Shown here: piece after piece, positions 13,435-24,199 of the stretch
How the letters are laid out: each line of letters starts with the position of its first letter
How positions within the stretch are numbered: position 1 is the stretch's first letter
DNA from: Talpa occidentalis
Lineage: Eukaryota > Chordata > Mammalia > Eulipotyphla > Talpidae
Reading direction: 5' to 3'
Length of the DNA stretch: 64,000 nucleotides
Assembly: GCF_014898055.3 (NCBI RefSeq)
Contig: NW_023603184.1
Coordinates: 121,386,615-121,450,614, forward strand
Notes under the pieces: model-generated
The model's database searches: none
The model's input: the letters and a program-made list of their open reading frames with translations, nothing else
What the model was told of the DNA's origin: nothing
Position numbers and translations under genes: made by a program

Positions 13435-15284
13435 TACTCTTGAAACGAGAATAATGTTGTATGTCAATTATACTTACACCAAAAAGACTCATTAGGTGAA
13501 AGGGCAAAGCAGTTGCCCCCTTGGCAATGTCTGGCTAATAGCTATTTGGCTGCTCCAATTGACACTGGACCTAGAAGGCATGCCAGGGTAATTGGGTGCC
13601 TAGAGGGCCACTGGATAGGCCAGCCACACCAACACCATGATGCATTCCCAAAAGGGACAGTTTCAGCCTGTGTAAGCATTGTGATTTTTCAGAGACTCAA
13701 GAATAAATGTGCTTGGTAAAAGGACATATTTATACCAGATGCACTAGGGCTGTCATCAGGCTGGAGGGCCATGCACACAGGGGGCAGAGTGAATGGTGCC
13801 CCTGGAGTTGAGCAAGGCAGGACCAGATGTCATGAAAAACCATTTGCTTACTGAAATCCTTAGCACAGGGAGGTGGTCAATCAGCTGAAGGCATTTTTTG
13901 TGATCAGTTCACTCTGATTGTTGACCATTGTTTCTGTACCTACATGCTTATTCTGGCATTTGTGCAGGCTTATTTTGTGCATAGATCACATGGTCAACAG
14001 TTTAGGCAATATAGTCTGTACTTTCTTAAAGTGAAACCTTACCAAGCAAATATCAGAGTGCATTTAAAAAATATCCTTCTAATATTAGTAACTATCTCTA
14101 CAGCCTTTGTCTGTTCTAAGGTGTAGAGCAGCCATTGTATTTCAAGCTGTTGTAAATGGTCTTTCCAAAATGGAAATAGCATGAGTCAACTGAACAGAAG
14201 TTTTTATAGAAGCTCCTTTTTTGTGTGACTTACGGTATTCATGACAGTGCTCTGAATTCAGATTTTTTATCCAAGGAAAGTTAATTTGAGACATTGGAAA
14301 TTTTAAACAGTATTTTTTGTGTACAGATGACTACCCATTACAGATGTTTCATTTGAAATGCAATTAATTACCTTTGTCACCTTGCTAAAGGTTGGTATTA
14401 CTCTTTTGTCCTTTCTCATTAGATCTGTTGACATAGAGGCAGTGATCACAATAATGGGAAGGAAAGAACAGAGAACAGGGCAATCAACAGGCAGTGACTT
14501 CTTATTGTTTTATTGAATGGTTCTTTTGTCAAAAGAACTGCAAGAAAATTCTCAGTGTCATCACACAAACCTAAATTCATAAAGCCCTCTGCAGTTGAAT
14601 CATATTTTTAAAGTTAAGCATGGGGTTTTCTATTATTCAGCTCACTGGTGTTGAAGCAATTTCGCTGACATTTTCTGTAAGTGGATTAGGCTCACAGTCG
14701 TTTGCCCAAAGCAGACAGATGGCTTCTTAAACAGAGCACACTCGCAGGAACCTGTCTTATGGTATCTTCAGAAATATAACTGGTCTGTCACAAAAGATAA
14801 TGTTTGTCATTAATATCTTTGGGTGACACATGATTTCAGTTCATTTTTATTTTCTCATCTGGCTTAAATGAAACAGCTGTTTAAAATTTTTTATTCTAGT
14901 AGTGAGCAATGCTTCAGTGTTTTACACTGAACAACATTGTAACCTCTAAATTACAAATTAAGAAAATAAACTTCAGGAGGTGGGAGGATGAGCCTCTGGG
15001 CTTCCCCAAGGGAAGTTCCTGCATCAGTGCAATTGTTATTCTTTTTATTTTAAACATTAGGAGGTCTTTAATAGGACTAATGGATGATCAATCCTGAATT
15101 TTATTCTCAGTAATAGTTTATTCCTCCCCTTTGCCAATTTGCCTTTTTTAAGTCTCAGAGTGGGTTTTGTTTCTTACATAAGGTAAAGTACAGTCGACAT
15201 CTATAACTTGTCATTACTGATAGCAAAACATTATTGCACTTACTGAAACCTTTTAATTTTCTGTTTACATAATAATAAAGCTAA
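13435..15284. other. Non-coding DNA, origin unclear
   Basis: The part just downstream of the SINE ('gagaataatgttgtatgtcaattatactt') resembles the end of an L1 3' UTR, but only briefly. 13500-13870 is less AT-rich than its surroundings and may be an old LTR or internal retroviral piece. I cannot name it and see no coding frame. Confidence 0.4.
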
Positions 15285-15500
15285 CAATCATAAGAATTTG
15301 CCACATATGCCAGGCATTGCCCTAAAGAATTCACACTGAATTTCACAAGTAAGCCTAGAGATGGGTACAGTTTTTATAGTCATTTTATGGCTGAGGAAAC
15401 TGCGTCACTGAATGAACTTGCTCAAGGTCAGAAAGCTCAGTGATGGTGCCACGATTTGAACCTAGATGGACTGACAATGAAGAACACTCTATAAGTTCAC
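15285..15500 (-). repeat. MIR SINE
   Basis: The blocks follow the reverse complement of MIR: 'tgccaggcattgccctaaag', 'gatgggtacag', 'cattttatggctgaggaaac', 'tgaacttgctcaaggtcagaaagctcagtgatggtgcc', 'gatttgaacctagatggac'. Nearly the whole consensus is present at the divergence expected for this mammal-wide family. Confidence 0.85.
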
Positions 15501-16854
15501 TATATAGTATAACAACAAGGTTACAATTCAAAGCCACTTAGTCAAATATTATTCCATGGGAGAACTGTGGGGATGGATTCCTTCATCACTCCTGGAGTTC
15601 TGGTTCTGCTCTTGAGCTTGTGTGTGCTGCCTTCCTGCGCAGCCATCTGATGTGGGAGGTTTTTAGGGACAAGGAAAATCCATATTCCAGAGTTCTGAGA
15701 ACAAGCTGATGAGTCCTCATATTAACAGCATCCATTAAAATCTTTGCCTGGTGCTTATAATGAATTTGATTGTCTTACAACGTTCTTTTTTGGATCTGAT
15801 CTATTAGGGTTTATGATGATATCTTTAAAATGAAAGCCAATTATCTTTTTTACACTTCTTCTCACTCATGCATCTTCTATCGTTGCTTGCTTATCACAGT
15901 TATATAAAAATTTGGCTCAGATTAAAAAGGCTCAATTCTTCCAAATTCTGTGCCCACATTGAAGGCAAAAGTTAGACATCAAAATATCAACACAAAGGTA
16001 ATGTTTATGTCTGGGACAGTTATGGAGTGCTACCAAAGGATTTTTTCTTTTTCAACCAAGTAGGTCTTTGGCTATTTTTTTTATTCTCTGCATGTCTAAA
16101 ATCTGCTAGATGACATGTGCAAGATTATCACATAATGTACCCAAATGCAAATAAATGTAATACAGTGAAGAAAAAAAAAACACCTATAGGTCTGGAAAGC
16201 AAGCATCCTTTCACATTTATTTCCTTTGTAAAGCTGGACAATATATTTAGCTTTCTTGAATTTATTTTTTATCTGTAAAATTAAGAAAATGCTATAGCTC
16301 TTCTTCAAGTGTCTTAAAATTTCAAAATAATTACTAAGAATTCTTAGCTGAATAAAATGATACTGCCACTGATACGTCATTTAGTATTTTCCATTTTCAA
16401 TGCTTTTTTCAGGATGTAAATTGGAAGGAAACAAAATAAAGTGTAAGTACATAACACATAGGAAAAATAAAATGTATTAAGCAATTCTGTTACTGTGTCC
16501 CCCAGGCAGTATCTTCCAGAACACTCTCCCATACTATTTATGTCTGCATCTGTAAGACAGAAGGCAAACATCAAAAAATTGATTTTACTGATTGGAATAT
16601 GCCAAGAAAGAAGTGAAGGTGCCTCTTCAACTTCAAAATCTATGTTCAGTTGTCAGTTTCATAGGGAAGACTTGTCTGATCCCTGGGACTACAAGCCTTC
16701 AGAGTCACATTCCTTTTCTTTAAGGACATAGCATAACTCGTGATAGACATAACTTACTTTCTGTGGTTTTTGATTTATGCTTAGATCACTACCTAGACTT
16801 CAGTTCTTTGTGGGCAGGGAGCATCTATGCTTACCATCCTATCAATTCTAGCCT
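15501..16854. other. Non-coding DNA, no gene seen
   Basis: AT-rich sequence without coding character or recognised repeats. Confidence 0.5.
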
Positions 16855-17030
16855 GCTGGTTCTCCATGGATGTGGTACTAACTCCTAGAGGGTGTTTTGG
16901 AAACTTGTGGTGGTGATTTGGAAGATTCTCCTGGCCATGTGGTGGAAGCAGTCAGGAGCACTGGAGGTCTTACCCTCTGCAGGACCCTACAACATAATGA
17001 AGAATTATCCCGTGTTCTATAAGACTTAAA
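16855..17030 (+). mobile_element. hAT-Charlie MITE fragment (MER5B-like)
   Basis: The second half ('gcaggaccctacaacataat' followed by 'gaagaattatcccgtgttctat') matches the end of MER5-type elements, where 'cacaggacagcccccacaacaaagaattatccggcc' is expected. The first half is heavily diverged. It is non-coding. Confidence 0.5.
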
Positions 17031-18424
17031 GTCCTGGATGACTGAACTCTCTAAAATGCATATTGGAGTATTTTAGTAAATGATATAAATTTAGTATCAT
17101 TTTTTACAAGAAGTTATGTGAAAGAGCCAGTAACCCCATACATAAATGAATTAAGCATTGTTTCTGAATTCTTGAATAATTTATTCACTCTGGGAATTCT
17201 GTTTACTGTACTATGTTACTGTGTACTGTAATATTGGAACAGACTGGGAAGTGAAATACTGGTTTTAATTTGACACTTTAATATTATTGACAGTCTATGG
17301 TAGACATCCCACTATATCCTACAAAGCAGAAGCTGATACTATCAATCACAAGAAAAATGTTCTTTGAGGTACATTTGAAGATTTGACAGTCTTGCTAGGG
17401 TGTATGGACGTTATTTATGGTCTCACTTGTGGGATTATTCGACTTACTCTCTGTTATGAGAGTATTTGTCTTATCTTGGCATATTATTTCTAACTTAATT
17501 AAGGCCATTTCCTTCCTTTTATTACATGCAAAGAAGTCTGGGATCTTGTCATTATTTGTTTTTATACTAGTGTCTCTGGTACATCTGTACTGTCATTTTC
17601 CTATTTTGTGTGTGTGTTTGTGTGTGTATGTAAAGTAGCACCTTATATTATTTTTTAAATTTAAATATGTTCATATTAAATAAATATATGTATCTGCCTA
17701 CTTCATTTAGTTTCTTGTGTGCCTGCCTGGGTAATTACATATTGCAATATATACCATTTTATTTGAAATGGCCACAGTTTAAATTTTCATTTTTATTATC
17801 GCTAGGAAACAATATTTAATTAATTTTTAATAATGTTTATAACTAAGTTATTTATGAATTTCACTTTACATTAATAATGGCAACCTTGCAAAATATTTAT
17901 TTTAAAGGACCTTTTTAAAAAATTTTATTTTAAATGTTACAAATGCCCAAAACAGAAAGCAATCAGAGAAGGCATGCACATATTTACCATAACTTTAAAA
18001 ATTTTGTAGATATTTATTGAAGCAACTGATATTTATGTCAATAGACTATTTAGTTTCTCCCTAAACTAAATACACGGTGTGTTTCTGTGGTTTTATAAGG
18101 TTGAGAACCATAGGCCAAAGACAGATGAGTAAAGCAAAATCAAAGGCCCAAGTCCTCAGTGATAACTACAGGAGACCACCAGCATTCCTAAACCAAGGGG
18201 AGTATGGGTGTGTCTCAGTTCACATTTTCATAGCTTAAAACAATGTAGGTCATGAAATGGGAATTAGAGATATTAAATTCCTTACTTCTTTTTAAGTGCA
18301 GGTCAACAAGTGTATCTCAATGCGATGTTTTATTGATTAATACATATGATACCCATCATTAACAGTTCCTGTTGTCAACACTGTTGCTACTGGATTGTTA
18401 TTAACTTAATATTATTGTATTATT
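17031..18424. other. AT-rich non-coding DNA
   Basis: Long A/T-rich stretches, including a short TG run at about 17607-17630. Nothing coding or clearly repeat-derived was identified. Confidence 0.5.
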
Positions 18425-19305
18425 TTTTCCAGTTTTATTGAGCCATATTGACATAAAACATTGCAAGATTAAGGTGTACAATATGATGATTTGGTGTTTG
18501 CATATAGTGTGAAAATATTACAATAAGGTCAGCTAACACAACCATCACCTCATGCAGTTATATATATATATATATATATTTCTTTTTCTTTTTGGGATCT
18601 ACTCCCTTTGTAATTTTTAAGTGTACAATATAGTATTGTTAACTATAGTAAAAATGCAGTATATTTACATCAATATATATATTTTTTCTCCTGACTTGTT
18701 TCACTTAGCATAATTCGTTCCAACTCCATCCATGTTGCTGCAAATGGCATGAGTTATCTTTTTGATTGCTGAGTAATATTCCATTGTATATACATACCAC
18801 ATCTTCTTGATCCAGTCATCTGTTTTGTGACATTTGGGTTGGGTTGTTTCCATGTCCTAGCTATTATAAGTAGTGCTGCAATAATCATAGGAGTGCAGTT
18901 ACCTTTTGAATTAGTGTTTTTGTGTCCTTTCGTACATTCCTAGGAGTAGAACTGCTGGATCATATGGTAAATCCATTTTTAGTGTTTTGAGGAACCTCCA
19001 CACATCTTTCTATAAAGGCTGGACCGATTTACATTCCCACCAGCAGTTTAAGAGGCTTCCATTTTCTCCACATCCAGACCAGCATTTGTTGTTTCCGGTT
19101 TTGTTTTGTTTTTAATGTGGGCCATTATCACCAGTGTTAAGTGGTGTTTCATGGTAGTTTTGATTTGCATTTCCCTGATAATAAGTGATGTTAAACATTT
19201 TTTCAAATGCCTGTTGGCAATTTGCATTTCTTGTTTGGGGAAATGTCTTTTTAGCTCTTCTGCACATTTTTTTATTGGGCTGTTTACACAACAAAACATT
19301 TTTAA
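18425..19305 (-). mobile_element. L1M LINE 3' fragment
   Basis: The minus-strand L1 layout is clear: 3' UTR-like sequence at 18425-18680, then the hallmark ORF2 C-terminal region in reverse ('catgttgctgcaaatggcat', 'gctgagtaatattccattgt', 'tgctggatcatatggtaa', 'ttacattcccaccagcag', 'tttgatttgcatttccctgata'). A (TA)n run at about 18560-18581 lies in the 3' UTR part. ORF2 is interrupted by many stops, so this is a dead copy of an old mammalian subfamily. Confidence 0.88.
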
Positions 19306-22264
19306 CCTCTTAAGATAATACAAAGATTCCCCCAAAGCATGGTTTTCTAATGAGTGAAATAGTAGTAGTGCTAGCCTCTCACAGATGGTCTTGTCTACCG
19401 AATGGTGGCTGGAACAAATAAACAGCTGCTAGTACCTGCAGGGTTTCTGTGACCAACTTTACTATATTATCTGTGGGTGACTCTAGTTGTGGATATGGAC
19501 TCTCACATGGAAGGACTATCAGGAATCATCATACATCTGAAAAATACCCGTACAAGTCTGCTTGGAGACAGAACTGAATTTGTTTATGTGCACATTGTGT
19601 ATATGTGAGGGTCTTTCCATTCCCAGAGTCTCAAAAAGCAGCTTTAAATATTTGTGGTATGCTCAGACAACCCACGCATTTCCTTCACATGTGACAAGGA
19701 CACTCATTATGAACTTCTGCTCTTTCGTGCACTAATATTACAAGGAATAGTGCAGTTCGTGGGAAATAAGGGTGTGAAGGAGCCACAGATGTCTTTCGTG
19801 AGTTCTCTGCCAGATTGTAGCCCAAACTATTTTCAAACAGTGGGGGAAACTGCATTTCTCAGTTAAAACAGGACATCCTAAATATCTTTTGATAGGTTTC
19901 AAAATATATCACTAGTGGATCACTTACAAATGCATAACTAATAACTTACATTTATAATTCTAACTCCTTTTATGGTTATGGCATAATGAGATAATGTGTG
20001 CAAATTGGTTTATACTTAGTATATTAAGTATTCAGTGGTGTGATAATATTTTGTCAGTAATATATTAGTAGTAATAAAAATTGTGGTGGTATTGTCTCGC
20101 ACCACAATTAACAATTCAAATTGCATATATATTTCTTGATTTCTAGAAAATGGATTTTAATTGCATTTTAATGCAGTTGGAAGTATGGTTATGAATGTTT
20201 AATGTTTCTTTTTAAAAAATTCATTAATCAAACCTCTCTGTACACACACAGACACACATCTATATAACCTCAAAGTATCCCTGGTAATTCTTTTTTTTTT
20301 TTTTTGTGATTCTGTGTTACTCTTTAAATGTGTTGGGATTTCCATGAACTCTCACATATGGGAATCAAATAACAATGTAGGCTAAATAGGGGGCTTTTGT
20401 TCTTGAAACTTTTGATAGTCCTGTTGTCCGGTCAACATCAGTGTTTGAGATCCTCTCTATTACTCTTGTTTTCCTTGGAGTTATGGCTATTCTTCTCACT
20501 TTCCCTCCCTAAAGGATTGCTAGTACCAGAGGAGAGAAACTATAAGTCCCCTGGGGTTCCTTGTATAGTGAAACCTTAGCAGCAACTTGAAGTTTCTTTT
20601 GAGTTCAGAACATCCAAATTTTATGTCCGTTTTACCTTCCATGCCACAAGCCCAGATTTGCTTTAGCACCCGAGGTGTTTCAACTTATATACCACCTAGT
20701 AAAAATAATTCTCCCAGACTTTTCTCCTTTCCTTTCCTTTCTTACTACCTCTGTTAGAGAATTGTTGAGCATCTTCTTTTAAAATGCTCTCATAATAATA
20801 ATCCTTAAATATTAATACATAACATACATTAATACCTTTAAATGGCATTGCAGAGCTGAACAACTAATACATATTGTGGAAAATGGTACATAGGACACAG
20901 ATGTTTGGAGGGAGGAGATCTGGTGTAATCTGACTAGTTAGGGACAGTTTAAGGGAATGTGACAGAGAAGAGAGAAAGATGCTAGTCAGTTATGGGAATG
21001 AATTAGCTGCACATAAAATGAGGAAAAGTTAGCACTACAAAGGAATGCTAGGGTGAGGGCTGTTAACAAATATCTTCATCCTCTCTATTATTTTGCTAGA
21101 AATGCATCTTTTGTGGCTCTGGTCTTTTGATGAGGAGGACTCAGGTAGTTAATTCTTTGAACCACAGATAGAAAGATAACCTCAATTCCTCCTTCACCAA
21201 AAAATAAAGAACAACATTTTACATAAATAGTTCTGTGCAGACTCCATATAACTTAGTCTTTCTTTTATTTCCCTTCTGTTAGTTAATAGTTTGATTTTTC
21301 TATTTTTCTGCCTGGATTGTGCAGCCGGGACGTGTTGTCTCCTGGTTATAAGGAGATGATGTAGTGTTCTTGTGCACTGGCACAAACTGTTTCGTCCGAT
21401 TGGCCATTGTTTTCTAGAGAGACTGGCTTCTATTTACCAGAACAGGCACAGTCTGGCATTTAAGCTTGGATGCCACCTCTCAGAACCGATGAGATGATAT
21501 CCTGACTGATTAATTAGATATGTTTCATAACCTGCTGTAGGAAAAAGGATTTGAGGGCATTACGCATTAGTAGTATCCAGCTTGGTATTTTGCATGCTTC
21601 ACTCTTCTTTTGCAATTGGGGAAGATGCCAGTTTTGCTTTTGTGATGCTTTTAAAATACCCCAAGATCTCAAAACTAAAAGGAAAAAGAGCACTTAAAAA
21701 CTGATACTAGAAAATAGAATCTCTTCATTAATATAGTTTGTTTTTAAAGGAATCTGTCTAGTTGTAAAAACAGTGGGAATATCTTTGTGAAACAGAATCT
21801 TGTAGATGCATTTTAAACAAGTTAGTGAAATTTATATTAAAATACATATGTAGTACCAAGATATGGTAGACATAGTATAGACTATATTAACTGCTTTTCA
21901 AAACACCTCAGTATAGTTGTGATTACTTAAATTCACAAACAACTTTTCAACAATTTTCTTTAGTCTTTAGAACTGTGAAAAAGCCAGAGGAATATTTTCA
22001 GAATTTTTACAAAAGAGAAAGTGCCCCAGGGAGAAATTGGCAGAGCTAAAAGCAGAGACTTTTGTCCCTGCCAGGCCAGTGTATGTTCTTGGTGCATAGG
22101 ATCTTCCTTATTCTTTATATCCCATCTCTAAGTTCTACCGCATTCTGCCACAAGGGCAATGATTTTCTTTTTATCTGTGTTGTTTCCCTGGGTAACAATG
22201 AGTAGGAGGCTCTAATGTGCTTTGTGGAGAGTACATGACTTGTCTTGAAGAGATGCCACATCAT
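19306..22264. other. Non-coding DNA, no gene seen
   Basis: Probable intron sequence. A T15-type run lies at about 20291-20305. No coding signal and no repeat named with confidence. Confidence 0.5.
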
Positions 22265-22496
22265 GTGGTAGAGACTACAGACTGGAGCCAACCGCTGGGC
22301 GTTATGTACGCCCCACCTCTGCCACTGGGCCATGGTATGACTCCAGGAAAGATGATTACTCGGGGCCTCAGTTTCTTTCTTTGGTAAACTGAGAATAAGA
22401 AAAGTGCTTATGCCAGAGGGACTCATTCAATTCAATGAACAAACATAAGTAAAGCACAAAGAAGAATGCCTGCACAGAATAGGCACTTAACATGTC
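22265..22496 (+). repeat. MIR SINE, forward
   Basis: The blocks follow MIR in forward order: 'agactggagccaacc', 'ccacctctgccactgggcc', 'gggcctcagtttctttcttt', 'ggtaaactgagaataagaaaagtgc', 'gaatgcctgcacagaataggcacttaa'. The element ends directly against the trinucleotide array at 22497. Confidence 0.8.
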
Positions 22497-22498
22497 AT

Positions 22499-22543
<45 letters not shown>

Positions 22544-22568
22544 CACTACTACTACTACTACTACTACT
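22497..22568 (+). repeat. (ACT)n trinucleotide microsatellite
   Basis: About 24 consecutive ACT/CTA units with a single interruption (ACC in place of ACT near the middle). On the minus strand the array reads as AGT repeats, which give a poly-Ser frame that is an artefact. The array sits at the 3' end of a MIR, a common seeding place for microsatellites. Confidence 0.97.
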
Positions 22569-23674
22569 GCTTAAGAATTGAATTATGTTTTTCAAAGTGA
22601 ATATGTTTTTCAGTGTCCAGAAGCGTCTCTATACTTTAAGAACTGACTCCTCACATTTTAATGGTATAGTGACTATTTTCCCTTAGAAAATCTGTATCTG
22701 ACAGGGTTAAGTCTCTAGTTTTTAGTCTTAACCTAAACTATAAACATGATATGTGTAATAGGGCACTGAAGCAAGTGGCAGCTGTGACTTTGACTTAGTA
22801 ATTTATCCTCACTAGGCTAAACTGCTTGAGAAGACTAGAAAATATACTTCTAAAATCCCATTCCATGATTGAAGTAATCTAGGTTAAGTTCACTTTAACA
22901 AAAATATTAGCCAAAGCCCAATTTAAGCATCCTATTCTAGTTAAGGACTGTTATTAGAAATATTAGAAATTATTGTTACATATAAATAAAACTGGAGAGT
23001 GTCTGTATGGAGAATCTATAGAGTGAGAGAATAAACTGAATGGCCTGCTACGATGGCCTTGGGGTCTTTGTTGCTTACAGAGATAATAATTTAATTATGA
23101 TAAAATAGGGTACCTTTGAATTCATTCAAATGGTGTATATGTATACTCATTTGCCAGATGCTTCTGGAATGTTATTAATAGCTACATGATAATTGTGTCA
23201 AGAAATTAATTGGACCTGTCCTCATATTGGTATGGTCTAGACGTCTTTTTGTTGCTACTCTCCTTTGGACTTTTAAAACTAACCCAAGTAAGTTGCCAGT
23301 TTGCTCTTCATGTATAAGGAACTTTATGTATTTGTTTCTTACTTTAAAAAATCAGTATACAGAGTCTCAGACTATGGTGATGGAAGGGCTGACTGTCCTC
23401 AGGACATTTAGCAGAGGGTTCGCTGAGGTTGTTCCCTACTATAGGAATCTCAAGGGAATGCTGGCAACCCCCAAATCATTAAGAACGACTCAAGTTGAGG
23501 TTCTTGAGTTAAAGAGCAAAGTCCTTCCATAGTGCAAGAAAAATGCCTTGGGCTAAAAGTACCTTGCTTTTGGGTCTGGATCTGTTTCCTCTCTGGGCAA
23601 TGGTACTGATGATCTGGAGTGATGTAGCTGACGCATAACTTTCTTCTTTGGTGTATGTTTCTACCTGTTTGCAG
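22569..23674 (+). other. Probable end of the last intron, with branch region and acceptor
   Basis: AT-rich non-coding DNA leading to a good 3' splice site. The last 30 bases before 23675 are pyrimidine-rich ('tttctacctgtttgcag') and end in CAG. Frames open in this region do not continue across it and look random. Confidence 0.6.
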
Positions 23675-23857
23675 GGCCAAGGAGATCTGCTGAAGAACGC
23701 CAAGAACGAAGCTATAGAAAACATGAAGCAGATCCAACTGGCCTGCTTATCTTGTGGACTGAGTAAAACTGCCAGCAGCTGTGTGGAGGCTAAGAGCAAG
23801 CGCAGCCTAGAAGCCATAGAAGAGAAGGAGATTGGCGAGGAGAACGGGAAGCTGTGA
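23675..23857 (+). CDS. 3'-terminal coding exon of an unidentified gene
   Basis: A strong acceptor (pyrimidine tract then TTTGCAG) is followed by an open phase-0 frame of 60 codons and a TGA stop at 23855-23857. The C-terminal tail it encodes starts GQGDLLKNAKNEAIENMKQ and ends EEKEIGEENGKL. It is highly charged and probably helical in the first 25 residues, with a Cys-containing patch (LACLSCGLSKTASSC) in the middle and an acidic Glu-rich end. There is no membrane segment. Base composition (many AAG, GAG and CTG codons) differs from the surrounding AT-rich DNA, and the segment is not part of a repeat that I recognise. I do not know the protein family. The remaining exons must lie upstream, probably outside the window. 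A fragment of a processed pseudogene is the alternative, but the intact acceptor, stop and poly(A) signal argue for a real last exon. Confidence 0.72.
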   Translation, partial: GQGDLLKNAKNEAIENMKQIQLACLSCGLSKTASSCVEAKSKRSLEAIEEKEIGEENGKL

Positions 23858-24030
23858 CCCTGAGCATATCCTTCCTGTCAAAGACTCTGGGTTTTCTTTC
23901 TCTAGGCTTTTTAGAAATTCACTAAAAGTGACCCTCTGTGGGGAGCTGGACATAAACAGATATTTTCACAATGTCAGTATTTTAACATAGTTAATTTATC
24001 TAAATTAAAATCTTTCGTAGCAGTGTTTCA
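23858..24030 (+). other. Probable 3' UTR
   Basis: About 170 bases of unique sequence follow the stop codon and lead to the poly(A) signal at 24004 and a GT-rich downstream region. The extent is inferred from that signal; use of a later site is possible. Confidence 0.55.
24004..24009 (+). promoter_or_regulatory. Polyadenylation signal ATTAAA
   Basis: ATTAAA, the commonest variant of the mammalian poly(A) signal, lies about 147 bases after the stop. It is followed within 30-60 bases by T- and GT-rich sequence ('attgtgtgtacg' and a long TG array), which suits a cleavage-stimulation element. Confidence 0.55.
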
Positions 24031-24060
24031 AATTCTGATTGTGTGTACGCACATGTTTAG

Positions 24061-24094
<34 letters not shown>

Positions 24095-24136
24095 GTGAGA
24101 AAGAAGCAGAGATAGAAAAAGAGAGAAATGATGAGA

Positions 24137-24169
<33 letters not shown>
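24061..24169 (+). repeat. Twin (TG)n microsatellites
   Basis: A TG run at about 24062-24091 and a second at about 24140-24169 are separated by roughly 48 bases of A/G-rich sequence. They lie just after the predicted cleavage site of the terminal exon. Confidence 0.95.
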
Positions 24170-24170
<1 letters not shown>

Positions 24171-24199
24171 TGAGAGACAGACAGAATTTGTTAAAATCT

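Noticed and set aside
18560..18581. (TA)n run as a possible regulatory or origin site
   Set aside because: It is a simple repeat within an old L1 3' UTR, without further signals.
22368..22595. Poly-serine minus-strand frame
   Set aside because: It is only the translation of the trinucleotide microsatellite at 22497-22568.
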